Position numbers and translations under genes: made by a program | Shown: piece after piece, positions 7,938 to 15,646 of the stretch | Position numbering within the stretch: position 1 is the stretch's first letter | Layout of the letters: every line of letters begins with the position of its first letter | Source: Chloromonas sp. AAM2 | Lineage: Eukaryota; Chlorophyta; Chlorophyceae; Chlamydomonadales; Chlamydomonadaceae | Reading direction: 5' to 3' | DNA: 15,646 bases | Assembly (NCBI GenBank): GCA_004335635.1 | Contig: QAXH01004488.1 | Span: 2,557-18,202 of the forward strand | The notes under the pieces: generated by a model | Databases searched by the model: none | Told to the model about the DNA's origin: nothing | What the model saw: only the letters and a program-made list of their open reading frames with translations

Positions 7938-10900
7938 ATGGCGCCGAAGAAAAAGGCAGCACCTAAGAAGGTATGGTGTGCTTCAGCACGGCCGAGTCAA
8001 GCCGAGAGCAAGACGCACGCCAGGCCTTGTTGCACTGGCACATGCCATCATGACGCCTGCTGCATCCATCTTTGGGCACCTGCAGGACAAGAAGAAAGAT
8101 GGACCTCCTTCAGGGGATGTCGAGGGTGCTTCAGTGGAGGAGCTCAATCAGAAAATCACAACCCTGGAGAAGGAGAAGAACAAGGAGGAGGAATACCGCA
8201 ACTACATGCAATTAGAGCGGGTGCGTCCATGCTTTGCATGCCTGTCAACAGTTGTCTCTCCGCAAGCGCCCATCTGGGTCGGCTCCTCAAGAGCCCACGC
8301 GGCTAGCGCTGGCGCTTCACCTTGGAAGCATGGGGCAGGCCACTGTGCATGGCCTCTTCAAGCCACTTAACGCATGGCCTCTTCGTGCCACTTAACGCAT
8401 GGCCTCTTGGTGCGCCTGGTGCGTCAGGCACATGGTGCACACGCCCAGCCAGTCAGCATGTGCCTTCACAGTGGCACGCAAGGCTAGTTATTGCAAACTG
8501 AACGCACCACACAGCGGGCTGTTCACAATCGGTGTTAGCAAAGCGCTCTTGCCACGCATGCCTGGCCGCAGGACAAGATCAATGCCTTTTGGGAGATTAC
8601 TAAGAAGGACTTGGATGACAGGCGCGCTGAGCTGCGCAACAAGGACAGGGAGATGGAGGAGATGGAGGAGAGGCATCAGGTGGGGACAGGCGCGCTGGCT
8701 GCTTACAAGGGAGGAGAAAACTGGATGGCTGACAGCCAGTGCACGCGTTTTTGCAGCAAATTTCCAGTTTGTCTAGGGGCATGCCATTGTAGCTGAGAGG
8801 TAACCACTGGACATGCACATGTGGTTTGCCCTCCAATGGGGCAGGTTTGGAGCATGAGAGGCAGGCATGGCAACGGACAAGAGCAGCTTTGCACACCCGA
8901 TTTCATCAGACATTTACATTGATTCCAAGGTATATGCCGCTGAACTGCGAACGTGGAAGCAGGCCATCACGTTGCCTGAGGGCGGGTAGTGATTGCTGCC
9001 AGGGCATACATGGAGTTGGTGGCGCTGTGTGCTGACTTGCATACTTTAAGACCTGAGTCTGAAGTTCATGTCATGGCCCCACAGTAGCACTTGCATTGCA
9101 GGGCAATCACAAGCCTTGGCATCAGCTTGAAAACGTGTGCCCGTTGGATTGGAATTTACAGTTGGCATCTTTCGTAGAACTGGCATACCCACGCTCTTGC
9201 ACGCATTGTTGACACATTCGCAGGTCGAGATCAAGGTTTACAAGCAGAAGGTCAAGCACTTGCTGTACGAGCACCAGAACAACATCACGACTCTCAAGGC
9301 CGACGGGGAGCTGGCGCTGAAGCTGCAGCAGGACGAGTTCAGGAAGCGGGAGGGCGAGCTGGGCAAGGACAAGAGGAACCTGAAGCTGGTGCTCAAGGAA
9401 CAGGTGAGGAAAGGGGTCAACAAGGGTGACTGGGATAGGGTATGAGTTAGGGTACGGTGCAGTGAGGTGCCGGTTGAGCAGGGTTTGGGTGGGGGCACCA
9501 CTTAGGGTTTGGGTGGGAACAGAACAGCTACTACACGCTGGTAAGGTCACCAGCTCGGCAAGATTGCCCAGATATGGGTGGACCGTGCCAATCAGGAAGA
9601 CCACAAAACGCACTAGGACAGGGTGCCATTTGGCGCTGGGTGGCTGGAGAAGACGCACTGCCAACAGAATGGCGGAATTACTGGCTGGCGCTTGGAGAAA
9701 TCCGTTGTCAGGGATAGGCCTCTAGTGTAGTGTTGCTTGGCTCTGAAAATGGACCTGGACTGGTAGCCGTGCATGCATCACCGAGCAACGCTCGAGGATC
9801 TGAGCAGACTGCGGGCCACAGCGTGTCAGCAACATGGCAACTGTGCATGCGTGCATTAACGGGCCGCACCTCATGCTTTAGTAACCGAGTGTACCTTGCC
9901 GTGTGCTGCTGTTCAGGAGCTTGCCAACCAAGACATCATCCGTCAGCTCAAGTTGGAGCACGCCAAGGAAATCACCAAGTTGCGGCAAGAGTTTGAGCTT
10001 CAGGTGGGCAGGGAGGGGGAACAGCGGGGAACGTAAGGCTGTGCTTTGCCTGTTCAGGGACAGGAAACAGGAGGCGTGGCTCTGCCGGGGACAGCAGTGG
10101 TGGCGTGGTGATGGCGGGGATATGAGAAGAATTGTTAGGGTTGGCTGACTGCAACTGTGATGTCGCTAGCACGTCAAAAGTTTGGCTGACGGGGAGTGTT
10201 ACGACGCGTGTCTGCTTGCCCAGGCTCGTGAGCTGCAACAAAAATACGAGAAGAAGATGAAGATGCTGCGCGACGACCTCGAGCTGCGGCGCAAACAGGA
10301 AATCCATGAGATCGAGGAGCGGAAGAACTCGCACATCAACGAGCTCATGAAGAAGCACGAAAGGGCGTTTGCAGGTGAGTGGCAACCAGGTTGCGACAAA
10401 CATGGAAAACAGCCAGAGTGAGTGCTGCGCCAGCTTTGCTACCTTTGTAGTAGCTCGCAGATACTGACGTACGGAGCCCGGCGGACAGGTCGTACTTTTA
10501 TAGCCACCATTTGAATGTACGCTGGATGCCTGCTGTATCTTGGGTGGAAGATGGAAGCTGTGGCTGAATGACTTGTGTGTGTGCGCCGCAAGCCTAGGTC
10601 AACTCCAGGTCAACCACGAACCCATGTTTGCTTGACACAGAGATCAAGAACTACTACAACGACATCACACACAACAACCTGGACTTGATCAAGACGCTCA
10701 AGGAGGACGTGGCAGAGATGAAGAAGAGGGAGGCACAGGTAGGGAGTGGTATGTTCCAACACACTTGTGCCATGCGACTGAAAGGCACTGTCCGTTACAG
10801 AACAGTAGCACAGAGCAGAAAATCCTCCCACCAACTTAGTAGGTGAAGAAGGTAAAGAGCAAGATGATGATCGGGACGTCCAGGTAATCCAGCAGCCTAG

Positions 10901-12343
10901 CCACATGCTCCTGCAGGGCAGTATCCATGCAAACATGTGACCTGCCACCTGCTCGTTTGCTTTATACAAAGACCACATTTGCCGTATTGAATTGTGATGT
11001 GTATGTGACTGCAGAACGAGAAGCTGATGTACGAGATCGCCCAGGAGAACAAGCGTCTGAGTGAGCCCTTGAGCAAGGCGCTGAAGGAGGTGGAGGCCCT
11101 CAGGCAGGCGCTGGCCAACTACGACAAGGACAAGCAGAGCCTAGCACAGACAAAGGTAAACAATGTCGTCAAATGTGTGGTGTGAGGGTCAACAGGCTAC
11201 CGGAGCTGTGTGAGAGTTAAGCAGCAAGCTTGGTTAGTGCAGATTTATGGTTGGATGGTCCTGTGCTGGCGATTTGACAGAGTTGAGTTGAGTTGACAGT
11301 TGAGTTGAAAAACCGCATGTGTGTTGACAAAGTTGAGTTAGTGTGATTCCTCGTGCGTGCAGGCTCGCCTGGTTGCCAGTGAGAAGCAGAACAAGAACTT
11401 GGAGTGGGAGGTGGAGGTGCTGCAGCAGAGATTCGGCAAGGTCCAGGTGAGGCCCCCTGACTATATCAAAAGTGCATGCATGACTTGAGCCAAGTCAGGA
11501 GAGCGCTTTCTGGTGCGCTCTCATCATCTCTGGGTAACGGATGCCAGTGTGTTGAGAGCAGGTGGACCTTGGGACCCTTGAAGCTCGCCATGTTACAGGA
11601 CCGGCACTGTCTTATCAATGCTCAAAACGGCATGAGTTCTAGTATACTGCAAGCAGCCGCAAGGACAACGTCAGCCTCACTGGGCCCGCCAACGGGTGCT
11701 GACTTGCAGGGTGAGCGTGACGACCTGTACGAGCGCTTCGAGGCCTCCATTTACGAGGTAGCTCAGAAGAGCGGTCTCAAGGGCGCCTTGCTCGAGCGAC
11801 GTCTGGAGGCCATGTCCGAACAGCTGGAGATGAAGGAGGCGCAGCTGGCGGAGGTGCTCACGGCAGCGAACCTGGAACCGGCCACACTGCAGGTGGGTGT
11901 TTCGGGGGATCAGGGCGTGGAGGATCAGCAAACAAGCTCGCTGCGGTCAAGACACCGTTCAGTGGTCGGCATGTGCAAACACAACCGCTGCCGGTCTTCT
12001 TGCCGCATTGGAAGATGCGCCGTGCAGGCCTCCGTGCATCAGGGTAGGACCGATCCCTCTTCGTGGCTACGTCGCTTGATTGTACTCATTGCGCTCGCAA
12101 TCTCTGTTGGCTCCGTTTGCGCAGGCTATTAACAACCGGCTTGAAGAGGTGATGGACAACAAGAATGCGGTCATCCGCGCGTTGCAGTACGACGTGGCCA
12201 AGGTGTCCAAGGCGCACAACGACCTCATTCGCGTGTACGAAGCGAAGCTGGCAGAGTTTGGCATCCCCGTCGAGGAGCTAGGGTTTAGACCGCTCGTGAC
12301 GAACACTTCAACGGGTCCTGCCGGGCTGGTGGTTGGCGCCTAG
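7938..12343 (+). CDS. DRC4: Nexin-dynein regulatory complex subunit 4 (DRC4/GAS8; PF2 in Chlamydomonas)
   Basis: Exons are 7938-7970, 8086-8220, 8572-8679, 9224-9403, 9917-10003, 10224-10374, 10641-10738, 11015-11155, 11363-11446, 11710-11892 and 12125-12343 (stop TAG). The product is 472 aa, matching the usual 470-480 aa of the family, and all phases agree. The N-terminus ([17 protein letters not shown]) is a lysine-rich tail. From about residue 25 to 460 the protein is almost entirely charged, heptad-rich coiled coil. Diagnostic segments include [20 protein letters not shown] (57-76), [17 protein letters not shown] (94-110), [33 protein letters not shown], and [19 protein letters not shown] followed by [15 protein letters not shown]. 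The region [15 protein letters not shown] onward corresponds to the conserved growth-arrest-specific domain. In this family the protein forms part of the coiled-coil base plate of the nexin-dynein regulatory complex on axonemal doublet microtubules and coordinates dynein activity. Loss gives the pf2 motility phenotype in Chlamydomonas and primary ciliary dyskinesia in humans. No key region is missing. Confidence 0.97.
8347..8411. repeat. 25-bp tandem repeat in DRC4 intron 2
   Basis: Units start at 8347, 8372 and 8397 with period 25. They share GCATGGCCTCTT followed by GCCACTTAAC in the first two copies. The third copy is partial and diverges. The repeat lies in the intron 8221-8571. Confidence 0.85.
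9480..9517 (+). repeat. G-rich direct repeat in DRC4 intron 4 (possible G-quadruplex)
   Basis: The 14-mer AGGGTTTGGGTGGG occurs at 9480-9493 and 9504-9517, giving six G-runs of three or more in 37 bases. The linker between the two halves is 9 bases. Further GGG runs lie just upstream (9414-9455). The G-rich strand is the transcribed RNA sequence of the intron 9404-9916. The motif also resembles degenerate TTTAGGG telomere repeat. Confidence 0.6.
11281..11340. repeat. GTTGA pentanucleotide repeats in DRC4 intron 8
   Basis: Clusters of GTTGAGTTGA units occupy 11281-11308 and recur at 11321-11340, separated by unrelated bases. They lie inside the intron 11156-11362 and look like a degenerate microsatellite. 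Confidence 0.7.
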
Positions 12344-12408
12344 GAATTGCACTGACCGTGACTTAGCAAGCTCGAGTTGGCTGACGAATAACACCTACGG
12401 AGATTCAT

Positions 12409-12413
12409 GTAAT
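12409..12413 (+). terminator. TGTAA polyadenylation signal, DRC4
   Basis: TGTAA occurs 66 bases past the DRC4 stop codon (context TTCATGTAATAG). This is the first plus-strand copy after the stop and fits the chlorophyte signal. Confidence 0.75.
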
Positions 12414-13020
12414 AGTACGTTGTCGTAGGATTGCCTGGCGATCAAGCGCAGAAAACAAGAAAAGGCAAGCAATGGGCAATTTGTTTTGGGGCTAACTGAC
12501 CGAAGCACAGCACAGGCTCGTGCATCAGCAGTCTGAGAAATCTGGCATCGAGTCAGTTGAGACTGGCCTCCACGGAGCACGCGTGCCCTGTGATATCGTC
12601 AACAAAATAAATCCTTGGCCTTCTATTTGTTACAGGCACGTAGTTCCTGACATCGTTCCAAGGTTCAATAACCGTGTAAGCGCCAGCCAGTCTACTGCGC
12701 GAATGCAAACTAACAAATAACGCCATGGCGTTGCTAACAACAAAAACAAATCTATTGCTGGAGGACTGCAGTCCCCACACATTACGAAAAAGACAAGAGA
12801 AATGCTCCTGATCAAAACGTTAGTACAGCTGTCTTCTGGAACTCTCCACGTCCGTTTGAAGGTCAAACAGGACTGGCCAATTTCAAACTCGCGTACAAAC
12901 TTACCGCAAACTTATAATTGTCGGGGGCTGTTCCCCTTGCATTGTTCAAGAGATACGATACATGCTGCTGATCATCTGAATACGTATATGTTTATGTTCT
13001 GGAACTTCACAAGGTGGTTG

Positions 13021-13039
13021 CAACGGTCAACCGTTGACC
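13021..13039. promoter_or_regulatory. Nested palindromes with MYB-like and W-box-like cores
   Basis: Two overlapping perfect inverted repeats are present. GGTCAAC-C-GTTGACC spans 13025-13039 and AACGGT-CA-ACCGTT spans 13022-13035. They contain two CAACGG MYB-type cores (13021-13026, and 13031-13036 on the other strand) and two TTGACC W-box-type cores. The element is 47 bases upstream of the thioredoxin TATA box and about 130 upstream of the ATG. Binding by MYB or WRKY factors is inference from motif shape. Confidence 0.5.
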
Positions 13040-13085
13040 ACGAGAGCCAAGCTAATCCTGATGTGCTGAGACAGGTCGCGTTTGG

Positions 13086-13092
13086 TATAAAA
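13086..13092 (+). promoter_or_regulatory. TATA box of the thioredoxin gene
   Basis: TATAAAA lies 78 bases upstream of the thioredoxin ATG at 13171. Transcription would start near 13115-13120, giving a 5' UTR of about 50 bases. It is the clearest core-promoter element in the window. Confidence 0.7.
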
Positions 13093-13170
13093 CGGCGCAT
13101 CGCTGAGAGATTTGAGCAATCGCAGTCATCTTGATACTCTTACGAGTTCATCGCCGGACAAACTCAGAAA

Positions 13171-14668
13171 ATGGGCGGAGCCGTCAAAGTCGTCACCGTA
13201 AGTACAATTGCCCTGTTTCGCGCTGCATTTGACCCGATGCAACTTAGGTCGCGAAGTGCTTGCAATTAACGTTGTGCCGCTTTTGACCTGCAGAGCACCG
13301 AAGACTGGCACGCTTCTCTTCAAAACGCTGGTTCAAAGCCAGTGTTCGTGGACTTCTTCGCTGATTGTGAGTCAGATAGAGTCATGACCCTAGTTGCGCA
13401 TAAAGATCTTCAAGTCAGTCGGAAGCTCAACCCTTGTTCTTGGCATGGTGCATGCAGGGTGTGGGCCTTGCAAGGTAATCAAAGGAGACCTGCGTTGTGG
13501 CAGGCCACGAGCGAAGCAGTGTCAGGAATCCAGATGCAGCCCAAACAATACGACTAGGCGCACTGCAAGTGTGCCTTCTGTTCAGATTACTGACAGCACT
13601 TGTTCATGCACTCTCATGTTCATGCCTCGATCCTTGCTGCACATCGTGTCACTGCTCAAGTTGACAGTGTCCCTTTGGGCTAGCTGGGTGCCTCCTCACG
13701 AAACCCAGGCAGAGCAGTCCTGATAGCACCGTGTGCATGCATGCCAGTATGTTGGCGTACCAAGCTTGTCGTGTTGTGCCACACCACCCCATGCCGTCGT
13801 TATCATGCTTGCAGATGATTGCACCTCAGTTCATTAAGCTTGCTGAGGAGAATGCAGACAAAGGCGTCTTCCTCAAGGTCAACGTAGATGATATGCCGGT
13901 AGGTGGCCGCAGTCTGTCGAGGGACGTTTGTGCACAGCCTGTGTTGTTGCTTCTGGACATAGAAGCCCTTGCGCTCTGACTTCAGTTGTGGGCAAGGCGT
14001 AAGCTTATGTCAGTGAAAGCTCCTCTTTCGTTCAAAAGCTTGTCATAGGCAGGTGTCACCGGATCAATCACACATTTTTAGCAGACTCCTATGATGTTGG
14101 ACCTACGTGTCATCTCAGCCGCCACCTATGTGTCATCAGCCGATTGGGCTGATTTATATTGGATTTATTCACATGGCGACAAACATGGCTAGTCGAATCG
14201 TGCACAATCGAACGACTTTTTGATTCAAGGGCTATAAACTTGTTTACTCTCACCTACACACTGCAGGACGTCTCAACGATCTGCAACATCACAGCTATGC
14301 CAACATTTCAGGTACGAGGTGGATTGCAATTAACAGCACAGACGATACTCCAGTGGAGCACTTGGGAAGCTTGTGTCCTGTGAACTCATTCTTTGGCTAG
14401 CATTCCTACGTGTCAAGACCATGCTTGGCACAGCTGACAGCAGTGTCTGCTGCCTTGTCACGTGACTTGCAATGATGTCAATGCATGTGGTTTGATCCGG
14501 AATCTCTGTCTGATTTGGAACATGGATGCGAGCAGTTGGCCTCATCCAGTTCTGCAAGTTGTGTCCTGATGCCTCCAGGTCTGGAAGGATGGCCAGCTGG
14601 CTGACACTCTAGTGGGTGCTAACCCAGACAAGCTGAACCAGATGATCGCTAAGTACACAAGCCAATGA
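13171..14668 (+). CDS. Thioredoxin h-type, cytosolic
   Basis: Exons are 13171-13197, 13294-13366, 13458-13474, 13815-13898, 14267-14311 and 14579-14668 (stop TGA), giving 111 aa in consistent phase. The start MGGAVKVV resembles Chlamydomonas thioredoxin h, and no targeting peptide is present, so a cytosolic location is likely. The thioredoxin fold is complete: the buried Asp29 in VDFFAD, the active site WCGPCK at 34-39 with redox cysteines 35 and 38, MIAPQF after it, the cis-proline at 79 in AMPTF, and the KDGQ turn and VGA strand near the end. It would reduce target disulfides and be recycled by NADPH-thioredoxin reductase. An additional Cys73 (STICNIT) aligns with human Cys69, a regulatory cysteine in animal thioredoxins. 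The active site is encoded almost wholly by a 17-nt microexon. A TATA box lies 78 bases upstream and a candidate TGTAA lies 390 bases downstream. An open frame of unknown nature overlaps its 3' end. Confidence 0.95.
13458..13474 (+). other. 17-nt microexon encoding the thioredoxin active site
   Basis: The bases GGTGTGGGCCTTGCAAG are bounded by GCATGCAG and GTAATC. They supply the last two bases of the Trp34 codon and all of Cys-Gly-Pro-Cys-Lys. Flanking introns are 91 and 340 bases. Direct joining of the neighbouring exons would shift frame and reach a stop codon after seven further residues. Confidence 0.9.
14101..14153. repeat. Short duplication and hairpin in thioredoxin intron 4
   Basis: ACCTACGTGTCATCTCAGCC at 14101-14120 is repeated imperfectly from 14124 (ACCTATGTGTCATCAGCC). 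The second copy leads into a perfect 7-bp inverted repeat, ATCAGCC (14135-14141) and GGCTGAT (14147-14153), with a 5-base loop. It lies in the intron 13899-14266. No known intronic RNA is recognised. Confidence 0.6.
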
Positions 14669-14875
14669 GCTAGCTGCATGTGACAGTTTGCAAAGCAATG
14701 GAAGGGACAACCATGCGAAGGACGGTAAGCCTGAGTGGGATCCTGACATGTACAACCCCCTTGGCCAGCCAAACCCATCCACTGTGCCTGTCGCCGAATG
14801 GAAGAATGCAGATGTTGGAGATATTGTTGAATTCGATTCTGTGGAGAAACTGTGGTACCTACTGCTCAAGTGAAC
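14646..14875 (+). other. Coding-like open frame of unknown origin overlapping the thioredoxin 3' end
   Basis: An open frame runs from 14646 to the TGA at 14873-14875, in a different frame from the last thioredoxin exon, which it overlaps to 14668. The first in-frame ATG is late, at 14748, so it is unlikely to be a free-standing gene with a normal start. The part from about 14690 looks like real protein: KDGKPEWDPDMYNPLGQ, then VAEWKNADVGDIVEFDS, with three Trp, balanced charge and ordinary codons. I do not recognise the family. Joining AA/GTACAC (14652) to GACAG/TTTG (14686) would put it in frame with thioredoxin, but the intron would be only 34 bases. It may be a decayed C-terminal extension, an alternative exon, a fragment of another gene, or chance. 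Confidence 0.4.
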
Positions 14876-15646
14876 TGAGGGCAGCACTGCACAACGGGCA
14901 ATGCTGGCTGATGGACGATGTGTTGAACACTAAACTTGTTTGAAGATATATTATTGATTTGCTGCGTTTGACTTGGCAGTTGTTGATGACGATAAGCAGT
15001 CAGGCATTTCAATTATTGCACTAGTTTGGTACAAACAGTTGTCAGGTATTCTGTTGTGTAAAGTTCCAGTTTTGCTGCTAGCACATCGGTGGCAGATTGG
15101 TACAAACTGTTGCAAGCTGCCCGGAAGGGAATTGCCAGGAACCAGTAAGAAATCCTGATTTCAAACCAAACCAAGTCTTCATTACGGCAAAGTCCGAGAC
15201 CTCCGCGAGGTTCATCAAACACCGATGCAAGCCGTGAAGCGTTGCGTCGGAGTGTGCATTGAGTGCTGCTACTACCGTATTCTCATCTGAAGTTCGTAAC
15301 AACCGTTTGAAAACGATTCTGCGAACCTAAATTCTTCACAATTGAGATAACAAGATGTGAGAGCTGATTTGTAGGTCCTTGCAACGGCGAAAGACCAGCC
15401 TGGCACGCTTTGTTCCCCCTCTGGCATTGCACGTAGTAATCACATCAGGGGGACCCACATGCACTGTATATGTATGTATTTACACCAGGGAAGCCGTCAG
15501 AGGACACGGAACGGGATAGGCACCGCCCTGGCCTACCCTGAGCAAGAAAGCAAAACGAAAGCAAGGAACAAAGCAGGCAAGGCGGCCAACCCAAAGCAAA
15601 ACAGGACGGGGCCGCAAAAGTCAAGGCCAAAGACTAGATAAAGGGA
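14876..15646. other. Right-end stretch without a recognised gene
   Basis: The left part is probably the thioredoxin 3' UTR, up to the TGTAA at 15057-15061. Beyond that I see no ORF with family resemblance on either strand. A 16-base near-identical direct repeat (TTGGTACAAACWGTTG) occurs at 15026-15041 and 15097-15112. A minus-strand TGTAA (TTACA at 15480-15484) could mark the 3' end of a gene entering from the right, but no coding exon supports this. The last 110 bases are purine-rich. Confidence 0.5.
15057..15061 (+). terminator. TGTAA polyadenylation signal, thioredoxin gene (candidate)
   Basis: This is the first plus-strand TGTAA after the thioredoxin stop, 389 bases downstream (context GTTGTGTAAAG). 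The distance is acceptable for a green-algal 3' UTR, and the transcript would then include the orphan ORF at 14646-14875. Confidence 0.5.

Larger units (their letters stand above)
12344..13170. other. Intergenic region between DRC4 and thioredoxin
   Basis: The first ~80 bases are the DRC4 3' UTR, ending after a TGTAA. The last ~100 bases hold the thioredoxin TATA box and 5' UTR. Between these I see no convincing gene, RNA or long repeat. Open frames here (for example 12802-13134) are short, lack family resemblance and show no splice-site pattern. A palindromic element at 13021-13039 is listed separately. Confidence 0.6.

Noticed and set aside
11476..12132. Plus-strand 218-aa ORF
   Set aside because: It is DRC4 exon 10 (11710-11892) with both flanking introns read through. 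The flanks lack coiled-coil character and the next real exon is in another frame.
12802..13134. Plus-strand 110-aa ORF before thioredoxin
   Set aside because: It runs through the palindrome and the TATA box of the thioredoxin promoter and shows no protein-like conservation.
15445..15630. Minus-strand 61-aa ORF at the right edge
   Set aside because: Low-complexity composition, no recognisable motif and no splice evidence. The minus TGTAA nearby is not enough to call a gene.
1..15646. CRISPR array, insertion sequence, prophage or bacterial operon
   Set aside because: The tandem repeats have no unique spacers, no transposase or integrase reading frame is seen, and all genes are intron-containing eukaryotic ones.

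Overview
This window looks like nuclear DNA of a green alga (Chlorophyta, probably Chlorophyceae). The genes are split into many short exons by GT-AG introns of roughly 75 to 560 bases. TGTAA, the usual green-algal polyadenylation signal, lies downstream of every gene. One gene encodes a subunit of the motile-cilium nexin-dynein regulatory complex, so the organism has or recently had flagella. Base composition is roughly balanced, unlike the very GC-rich volvocine genomes, and introns are crowded with TGCATG/GCATGC words and short tandem repeats. The species cannot be named from this sequence alone.

Layout: (1) About 1-4250, plus strand: the 3' part of a JmjC/cupin-8 oxygenase gene of the FIH/JMJ31/JMJD5 type. 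Its 5' exons lie off the left edge and a 38-bp minisatellite fills the first visible intron. (2) 7606-4687, minus strand: an eight-exon gene for the mitochondrial large-subunit ribosomal protein uL15m. (3) 7938-12343, plus strand: an eleven-exon gene for DRC4 (GAS8; PF2 in Chlamydomonas), 472 aa, all splice phases consistent. (4) 13171-14668, plus strand: a six-exon gene for a 111-aa thioredoxin h whose WCGPCK active site is carried by a 17-nt microexon. The last ~1 kb holds an unexplained coding-like ORF and otherwise nothing I can call.

The JmjC and uL15m genes converge, with stop codons 1.2 kb apart. The uL15m and DRC4 genes are head to head, with start codons about 330 bp apart, and must share a promoter region. 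DRC4 and thioredoxin are in tandem. The four genes do not form a pathway: this is an ordinary eukaryotic housekeeping/ciliary neighbourhood. I did not find a previously undescribed multi-gene system. The points most worth checking are the orphan ORF overlapping the end of the thioredoxin gene, the thioredoxin active-site microexon, the palindromic MYB/W-box-like element upstream of its TATA box, and the intronic or UTR repeat arrays.

Exon models were built by translating across GT-AG junctions and requiring family similarity and consistent phase. No transcript data or database search was available.
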